Assembly (NCBI GenBank): GCA_910574285.1
Contig: CAJTAL010000015.1
Span: forward strand, 1-64,000
Direction: 5' to 3'
Source of the DNA: Lachnospiraceae bacterium
Lineage (GTDB): Bacteria; Bacillota; Clostridia; Lachnospirales; Lachnospiraceae
DNA length: 64,000 bases
Below are positions 58,456 through 64,000 of this stretch, piece after piece (the first letter of the stretch is position 1; each line of letters begins with the position of its first letter). The notes beneath the pieces are model-generated. The model made no database searches, had not been told where the DNA came from, and saw nothing but the letters and a program-made list of their open reading frames with translations. The position numbers and the translations under genes are program-made.

Positions 58456-59553
58456 TTATAACAGTTCCAGAAGCGCATTATCCCATTCATCAAAAAAACC
58501 CTCCGGCCATTCATCTAACCGGCCATTTTTATCTAATACCGGACACAATATCTTATGTTTATAGGAGTCTTCCTTATCCTTATAGAAAAAGAAAAAACCT
58601 GTGTCTTTTGGATCCAACTTCCCTTTTTTTACAGCAACCCGAATCCCGTTCAATACATGGTCGCTATGTGTCTCAAGAATAACCTGTACACCCCCGGCTC
58701 CTGCGGCTGCTATTAATTCTCCTAACATTCTCTGTCCCCTTGGATGTATGTGTGCCTCTGGATTTTCAAGCAATATAATATCACCTTTTCTTGCGGATAC
58801 CAAAGCGACAACTACCGGAAGTACATACGTAATACCGAATCCAACATTCACACTATTGTATGAATTCGTTTTCTCTCTTCCCTCTATATATTCATACTTC
58901 AATTCCGCCGTCCTGGAAGACATATTCACACTAACAACCGGTGATACTCCCGGTGATATCATATCCAGCCAGGCTTTTACCTGATCCGTAATCGAAGTTT
59001 TATGTTCATCTCCAATCACAAGCAATTTATTATCTACATCCTCACTGCCGTGAAATTGCAAATATTGAATCGCGAATTCTCCATCTTTGCCAAAATATCG
59101 TTCAGATAATTCTTTTTCGTTCTCTATACGATATAAAAACTGAGGTTCAATACGATATGCTGATAAATAAAATACTCTACCTATCCATCGTTCAAAGCTG
59201 ACTTGATCACCATGAAGTTCTGAATTCTTCAAAGGTAATCTGTCCTCCTCCGCCCGATATTCAAATATAAATTTCTCTTCATTATCATCAACCCATATGT
59301 CAATACCTATCTCATCTTCTTCTGCTTTTTCAAAAAGAATATCCTGCCCCACGCCAAGATCTACATATTTTCCCTTTAAAAGTAATGAATCATCCGATAA
59401 AATATTTTTCTGCGATTGACTTAAAAGTAAAATGCTCTGTATAACCGTCGACTTACCCATACCATTCAATCCGGTCAAAACATTCACCATGGAAAATTTC
59501 ATTTTAAGCTCTTCAAAACACTTAAAATTCTTTAGAATTAACTTTTTAATCAT
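58456..59553 (-). CDS. AAA-type ATPase of the OLD/RecF group with DUF3696-like C-terminus
   Basis: A 365-residue ATPase. Walker A is GLNGMGKST (residues 28-36) after the typical start LILKNFKCFEELKMKF. Walker B is ILLENPEAHIHP (260-271), followed by GVQVILETHSDHVLNGI, the D-loop/H-loop. The C-terminal end GFFDEWDNALLELL is typical of DUF3696. It overlaps the upstream DUF262 gene by 4 bp (ATGA). Such ATPases occur in OLD, Gabija, PARIS and related antiphage systems as sensors or switches. There is no Toprim domain. Confidence 0.9.
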   Translation of the reverse strand: MIKKLILKNFKCFEELKMKFSMVNVLTGLNGMGKSTVIQSILLLSQSQKNILSDDSLLLKGKYVDLGVGQDILFEKAEEDEIGIDIWVDDNEEKFIFEYRAEEDRLPLKNSELHGDQVSFERWIGRVFYLSAYRIEPQFLYRIENEKELSERYFGKDGEFAIQYLQFHGSEDVDNKLLVIGDEHKTSITDQVKAWLDMISPGVSPVVSVNMSSRTAELKYEYIEGREKTNSYNSVNVGFGITYVLPVVVALVSARKGDIILLENPEAHIHPRGQRMLGELIAAAGAGGVQVILETHSDHVLNGIRVAVKKGKLDPKDTGFFFFYKDKEDSYKHKILCPVLDKNGRLDEWPEGFFDEWDNALLELL

Positions 59554-60833
59554 AAAAACTCCTCTATAAGATCCCGACTCATTTCAATTCGTTTCACAAA
59601 TGAATATCTATCGCCTGCTTTCAACGCCACAGCAAAATCCTGATCTTCCAATAACTGTCCAAACTGACACAGGAATTCATCCTTATTCATTTCTATACTT
59701 TTTAACTGTTTATTGCTTAATTCACCAAAACAGATTGCCCATATCTCAAAAATTGCTTTATTTATCGGCCCGCGTCGAAAATCCCTATTATACTTTCTAA
59801 ATGCATATTTCCCAAAAATCGATTTGCAGGCCTTCATGACACGTACAAACCGCCTGGTAACCCGGACACAGTCTTTCTCATCAAAAGTATTTGCTTTCTT
59901 CAATCCTTTTATAAGGAAACTGTCAATATTTCCTTTATATTCTTTTTCATAATCCAACTCAGTAAATGACAAAAAACGCAATGCATATTCCCGGTCCAGC
60001 ATCCGCTCCGGCTTTACAGCAAACTGTGTAGCTTCCTTAAACTCCTCCATCTCAGCCATCTCCTTAATCAGATCTGTTCCTCTCCCCGAATAAAGCGCCT
60101 GCCGTATCTCCTGATCATTTAACTGAACCCCTCCGGTATTAATCCTCTGGAAAATATTAAAAACTACTTCTTCCGGCGTACCTTTCGTAACTGTATATGC
60201 GACAATGGATGATTCTTTGATTCTTCTGATATACTGCCGGGGCAGTTCATCAAATGTCTTTCCATTAAAATCTCTCAGGTACTGCATCCCCTGAAATACA
60301 TATTTTTCACATGAACCATCTTCTAACTCTACTCCCACCAAATAATTTTGGAAGGCAGTAAGCCGTTGCAGCCCGTCTATTACAACCCACTTATCTTCTC
60401 TGGATGCATTAAAATAAAATGCCGGCAAAGGTATCTTCAACATTAATGATTCTATCAAACGGCTTTGTTTCTCTACACTCCACAATCCACCATGCCGTTG
60501 AAATGCAGGCATCAGATCATACTCTTCATTCTCTAGCCGTTCCATAATATTAGAAACATTCGTAGGAACCTGAGTGATATTCACGTCAGAAGGAATAAAT
60601 TTATCCGGTTCATCCAAATCTGTTTTATATCCTTCATCCATATCCAACGGAAGAATCCTGATACCTTCTTTCCGTAACTGATTAAGCACTCTGTTCAACA
60701 AATCCTCGTCAATTCCAACCGTCTTATTCTTAATGATATCCTGGACAACAAACAGGCTGATCTCATTATCATTCTTTCTTGCGAAATCTTCGATCTCCTT
60801 TATCCGGCTTGATACATTTTGTATACTTTTCAT
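59550..60833 (-). CDS. DUF262 protein (GmrS-like/ParB-like domain)
   Basis: A 427-residue protein. After an N-terminal helical domain, residues about 100-300 form a DUF262 domain: YDLMPAFQRHGGLWSVEKQSRLIESLMLKIPLPAFYF, then VIDGLQRLTAFQNYL, a variant of the nucleotide-binding DGQQR motif, and IFQRINTGGVQLNDQEIRQALY. DUF262 is found in GmrSD type IV restriction enzymes and the SspE and BrxU defence proteins. The GmrD-type HNH domain is absent. ATG 60833 is chosen; a GTG 12 bases upstream is possible. It starts the three-gene operon. Confidence 0.88.
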   Translation of the reverse strand: MKSIQNVSSRIKEIEDFARKNDNEISLFVVQDIIKNKTVGIDEDLLNRVLNQLRKEGIRILPLDMDEGYKTDLDEPDKFIPSDVNITQVPTNVSNIMERLENEEYDLMPAFQRHGGLWSVEKQSRLIESLMLKIPLPAFYFNASREDKWVVIDGLQRLTAFQNYLVGVELEDGSCEKYVFQGMQYLRDFNGKTFDELPRQYIRRIKESSIVAYTVTKGTPEEVVFNIFQRINTGGVQLNDQEIRQALYSGRGTDLIKEMAEMEEFKEATQFAVKPERMLDREYALRFLSFTELDYEKEYKGNIDSFLIKGLKKANTFDEKDCVRVTRRFVRVMKACKSIFGKYAFRKYNRDFRRGPINKAIFEIWAICFGELSNKQLKSIEMNKDEFLCQFGQLLEDQDFAVALKAGDRYSFVKRIEMSRDLIEEFL

Positions 60834-60845
60834 CGCATGTCCCAC

Positions 60846-60995
60846 TTTCCGTTACATCATCGCTTCACATATGACGGAATCCTTCTTGAAAAATTCATCC
60901 AGTTTCCCGTAATCCTGCCATTAAAGCCAGTATATCATAGCCCGAAAAAAATAGATAGGTATAAACCTCATATAAATTTATCCGACTCATATCCC
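60846..60995. other. Upstream region of the DUF262 operon
   Basis: AT-rich DNA with a TATACT box on the minus strand near 60940, but no convincing -35 element. Short frames (MNFSRRIPSYVKR, and one ending DEFFKKDSVICEAMM) have no support as genes. Confidence 0.3.
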
Positions 60996-61039
60996 CGCTA
61001 AGAAACTGTATGCAAATGCTTTAATACAGTTCCTTAGCG
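60996..61039. repeat. 16-bp inverted repeat with 12-nt loop
   Basis: CGCTAAGAAACTGTAT (60996-61011) and ATACAGTTCCTTAGCG (61024-61039) pair with one G-U. No T-run follows. It lies between the nifJ terminator and the DUF262 promoter region, so it may insulate or regulate the DUF262 operon. Confidence 0.5.
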
Positions 61040-61063
61040 TTCGCCCTACACAAATAGTAAAAT

Positions 61064-61105
61064 ACAGGAGATTCCGCACCTGATTCACTGTGCAGAATCT
61101 CCTGT
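61064..61105 (-). terminator. Terminator of nifJ
   Basis: ACAGGAGATTCCGCAC (61064-61079) pairs with GTGCAGAATCTCCTGT (61090-61105) with one mismatch; the minus strand continues with ATTTTACTATTTG. Confidence 0.75.
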
Positions 61106-61198
61106 ATATTCCTTATCTGAAACTCACTTTCACTCGCTCTGATATCGCATTATCAATCGTGCTTTCCAGATCTATCTCTTCATTTGTATGACTATATC

Positions 61199-64000
61199 CT
61201 ACTCTTCTCCGTACAGCGTTACCAGCTTCTTGAGGTAAGCATATCTTTCCATAGCTTCTTCCTCATTCTTAGCGAAGAGCTTAGCCGCCTTCTCCGGATT
61301 AGATCTCTTAAGAGCATTGTAACGAACCTCTCCGTCAAGGAATTCCTGATAATCTCCTGCAGGCTCCTTGCTGTCAAGTGAGAACTTCGCACCCTCTGCA
61401 GCCGGATTGAACCGGAAGTTGTTCCAGTATCCGCACTTAACCGCTAATTCTTCCTCTGTCTGAGCTTTGCTCATACCCTTCTTGATACCGTGGTTGATAC
61501 ATGGAGCGTAAGCGATGATAAGTGACGGTCCCGGATAAGCCTCTGCCTCAGCAATAGCCTTAACTGTCTGGTTAAAGTCAGCACCCATAGCGATCTGTGC
61601 TACATATACATAACCGTAGCTCATAGCAATGCCTGCCAGGTCTTTCTTCTTAGTCTCTTTTCCGCCTGCCGCGAACTGTGCGGTAGCGCCTGTCTTGGTA
61701 GCTTTGGAGGACTGTCCGCCTGTGTTGGAGTAAACCTCTGTATCGAATACCATTACGTTAATATCTTCGCCACTTGCCAGTACATGGTCAACGCCGCCGA
61801 ATCCGATATCATAAGCCCATCCGTCGCCGCCGAATACCCACTGAGACTTCTTAGCCAGGAAATCTTTATTCTTAACGATATCCTTGCATGTATCACAGTC
61901 GATTCCGTCTAATGCTGCAACTAACTTATCTGTAGCGTCTCCGTTGGATACGCCGCAGTTAAAGGTATCCAGATATTCCTTACATGCTGCCTTTACTTCT
62001 TCAGAAGCCTTATCAGATCCTGCGATCTCTTCTACCTGAGCTTTTAATCTCTTTCTGATCGCTTTCTGTGCCAACAGCATACCATAGCCGAACTCTGCGT
62101 TATCCTCGAACAGAGAGTTAGACCATGCCGGTCCTTTGCCTTCCGGAGTTACAGTGTAAGGCGTAGACGGTGAAGAGTTACCCCAGATAGAGGAACATCC
62201 TGTCGCATTGGCAATATACATTCTGTCGCCGAACAACTGTGTGATCAGCTTCGCATATGGTGTCTCCCCGCATCCTGCACAAGCGCCTGAGAACTCAAGC
62301 AACGGCTGCTTGAACTGACTTCCCTTTACAGTCTCCGGTTTGAACTTCGCAACAACCTCTGGCTTAACCGGAATCTCTCTTCCGAAGTCAAATAACTGCT
62401 GGGAACCGATATTCTCTTCCATATTCTTCATAACGAGAGCCTTCTCGCCCTTCTTGCCCGGACATACATTCGCACAAGAACCGCATCCTGTACAGTCAAG
62501 AGCTGATACGGACATAGTAAACTTCATACCCGGCATACCGATCATATCGATTGCTTTCGTTCCTTCCGGAGCTTTGGCAAGCTCGTCCTCTGTAAGAGCG
62601 ATCGGACGGATAACAGCATGCGGACATACATACGCACAGCGGTTACACTGGATACAATTCTCCGGTACCCATACCGGAATGTCTACTGCGATACCACGCT
62701 TCTCGTATGCGGAAGATCCGGATGGCGTGGAACCGTCTACATAATCATTAAACGCAGATACCGGAAGTGAATTACCTTCCTGTGCATTCACCTTGGACTG
62801 TACATTCTTAACGAAAGCAACAACGTCGTCTCTTCCGCCCTTAACCTCCGGTGCGAATAAACCTTCATCCTCACAGGACTTCCAGGACTCCGGAACTGCT
62901 ACTTCTACTACCTGCTTAGCGCCGGCATCGATAGCGTCATAGTTCATCTGAACGATCTTGTCGCCCTTTCTTCCATAAGTAGCCTTAGCAGCCGCTTTCA
63001 TCAGGTCGATCGCCTCTGCTTCCGGAATGATCGCCGCCAGCTTGAAGAATGCTGACTGCAGTACGGTATTGATACGTCCGCCAAGACCAATCTCCTTACC
63101 GATCTTGATACCGTCGATGGTGTAGAACTTGATGTTATGGTCTGCGATATAAGCCTTAACCTGTCCCGGCAGATGCTTCTCAAGACCTTCCATATCCCAT
63201 GGACAGTTCAGAAGGAAGGTTCCTCCGTCAACCAGTTCCTGAACCATATTATACTTGTCCACATAAGACGGATTGTGGCATGCGACAAAGTTCGCCTGAT
63301 GAATCAGGTATGTGGACTTAATCGCTTTCTTACCGAAACGCAAGTGAGACATAGTCACACCGCCGGACTTCTTGGAATCATAGTCAAAGTATGCCTGTGC
63401 ATACATATCCGTGTTATCACCGATAATCTTGATAGAGTTCTTGTTCGCTCCGACCGTACCGTCTGCACCGAGTCCCCAGAACTTACAGTTGATTGTTCCT
63501 TCCGGAGTCGTAACCAGAGCCGGACCTGTTGCAAGAGAAAGATTCGTCACATCATCTTCGATACCGATCGTGAATCTTGCCTTCTCGGCATTATTGAATA
63601 CTGCAACGATCTGCGCAGGCGTCGTATCCTTGGAACCTAATCCGTAACGTCCGCAGTTAACCGGAACCGCATCGAACTTAGAACCCTTCAGCGCGGAAAC
63701 AACGTCCAGGTATAATGGCTCACCCTGTGCTCCAGGCTCTTTCGTTCTGTCAAGAACGTTGATATATTTTACAGTGTCAGGAATCGCATCGATCAATGCC
63801 TGTGCGCAGAATGGTCTGTAGAGGCGAACCTTTACAACACCGACCTTCTCGCCTGCCGCCATCAGATAGTCGATGGTCTCTTCAATCGTATCACAGACAG
63901 AACCCATAGCAACGATCACCTTCTCGGCGTCTGCTGCTCCATAGTAGTTAAATAACTTGTAATCTGTACCGATCTTAGCGTTGACCTTGTCCATATACTC
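61199..64000 (-). CDS. nifJ: Pyruvate:ferredoxin (flavodoxin) oxidoreductase, 3' part (runs off right edge)
   Basis: About 933 residues are present; the frame is open to the window edge, and about 250 N-terminal residues of the usual 1180 are missing. Visible are domain II with DRTKEPGAQGEPLYLDV, the CoA/gamma part, the two ferredoxin clusters CIQCNRCAYVCP and CTGCGSCANVCP, the extra cysteines of the proximal cluster (GACAGCGETPYAKL), and the TPP motif FGGDGWAYDIGFGGVDHVL. The enzyme oxidises pyruvate to acetyl-CoA and CO2 with ferredoxin as acceptor. It is the main pyruvate enzyme of anaerobic Clostridia. A strong terminator follows the stop. Confidence 0.97.
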   Translation of the reverse strand, partial: EYMDKVNAKIGTDYKLFNYYGAADAEKVIVAMGSVCDTIEETIDYLMAAGEKVGVVKVRLYRPFCAQALIDAIPDTVKYINVLDRTKEPGAQGEPLYLDVVSALKGSKFDAVPVNCGRYGLGSKDTTPAQIVAVFNNAEKARFTIGIEDDVTNLSLATGPALVTTPEGTINCKFWGLGADGTVGANKNSIKIIGDNTDMYAQAYFDYDSKKSGGVTMSHLRFGKKAIKSTYLIHQANFVACHNPSYVDKYNMVQELVDGGTFLLNCPWDMEGLEKHLPGQVKAYIADHNIKFYTIDGIKIGKEIGLGGRINTVLQSAFFKLAAIIPEAEAIDLMKAAAKATYGRKGDKIVQMNYDAIDAGAKQVVEVAVPESWKSCEDEGLFAPEVKGGRDDVVAFVKNVQSKVNAQEGNSLPVSAFNDYVDGSTPSGSSAYEKRGIAVDIPVWVPENCIQCNRCAYVCPHAVIRPIALTEDELAKAPEGTKAIDMIGMPGMKFTMSVSALDCTGCGSCANVCPGKKGEKALVMKNMEENIGSQQLFDFGREIPVKPEVVAKFKPETVKGSQFKQPLLEFSGACAGCGETPYAKLITQLFGDRMYIANATGCSSIWGNSSPSTPYTVTPEGKGPAWSNSLFEDNAEFGYGMLLAQKAIRKRLKAQVEEIAGSDKASEEVKAACKEYLDTFNCGVSNGDATDKLVAALDGIDCDTCKDIVKNKDFLAKKSQWVFGGDGWAYDIGFGGVDHVLASGEDINVMVFDTEVYSNTGGQSSKATKTGATAQFAAGGKETKKKDLAGIAMSYGYVYVAQIAMGADFNQTVKAIAEAEAYPGPSLIIAYAPCINHGIKKGMSKAQTEEELAVKCGYWNNFRFNPAAEGAKFSLDSKEPAGDYQEFLDGEVRYNALKRSNPEKAAKLFAKNEEEAMERYAYLKKLVTLYGEE

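Noticed and set aside
63137-63640. Plus-strand frame within nifJ
   Set aside because: Antisense to an unambiguous oxidoreductase with intact cofactor motifs.
1-64000. Search for tRNA, rRNA and replication origin signals
   Set aside because: No cloverleaf-like sequence, rRNA block or DnaA-box cluster was recognised by eye; a computed search could still find a short tRNA that I missed.

Overview
The window looks like a chromosome segment of a gut Firmicute of the class Clostridia, most probably a Lachnospiraceae member. The reasons are: low-to-mid GC content, strong AGGAGG ribosome sites, a pyruvate:ferredoxin oxidoreductase, several solute-binding lipoproteins with lipobox cysteines, GH94 and domain-swapped GH3 enzymes, and a sialic-acid locus that strongly resembles the one described in Ruminococcus gnavus. 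The species cannot be named from the sequence alone.

Region 1 (about 1-12,060) is mobile DNA. The 5' end of a tyrosine-recombinase gene runs off the left edge and is followed by a tnpV-like remnant. Next comes an integrative mobilisable element of the Tn4451 type. Its cargo is a MarR regulator, an FtsX/MacB-type ABC exporter and an OmpR-type two-component system. Its backbone is a KTR protein, a sigma-like factor, an oriT-like set of hairpins, an accessory mobilisation protein, a MobP relaxase, a TnpW protein and a large serine recombinase. Its right end abuts an IS110-family transposase that has lost its C-terminal half but keeps its upstream non-coding end, where such elements encode a bridge RNA.

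Region 2 (13.0-24.6 kb) holds a rhodanese plus CoA-disulfide-reductase operon, an acetamidase/formamidase-family gene, an ABC-2 permease without an ATPase beside an ArsR-type regulator, a giant coiled-coil FtsX permease with its ATPase, and a PurF-like protein that lacks the catalytic cysteine.

Region 3 (24.7-36.9 kb) is a beta-glucoside locus: binding protein, two permeases and an inverted-domain GH3 on the minus strand, two GH94 phosphorylases on the plus strand, and an AraC regulator. The divergent promoters carry near-identical 19-bp sites at the same distance from each -10 box. Region 4 (37.3-42.8 kb) has a nitroreductase, proC, a GntR regulator with a striking palindrome at the proC start site, an ECF sigma/anti-sigma pair and a DUF3990 toxin-antitoxin-like pair.

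Region 5 (42.9-51.7 kb) is the nan locus: lyase, NanOx-like oxidoreductase, ABC importer and AraC regulator on the minus strand, then NanQ-NanE-NanK on the plus strand. Both operons carry the same 12-bp site 40 bp before the -10 box. No sialidase is present in the window, which suggests scavenging of free or 2,7-anhydro-sialic acid. Region 6 (51.8-64 kb) has an NhaC-family transporter under a lysine riboswitch, two predicted PD-(D/E)XK-fold proteins, an RmlD-like reductase, a three-gene DUF262/ATPase/unknown operon that is a candidate defence system, and the 3' part of nifJ running off the right edge. No tRNA, rRNA or CRISPR array was seen.
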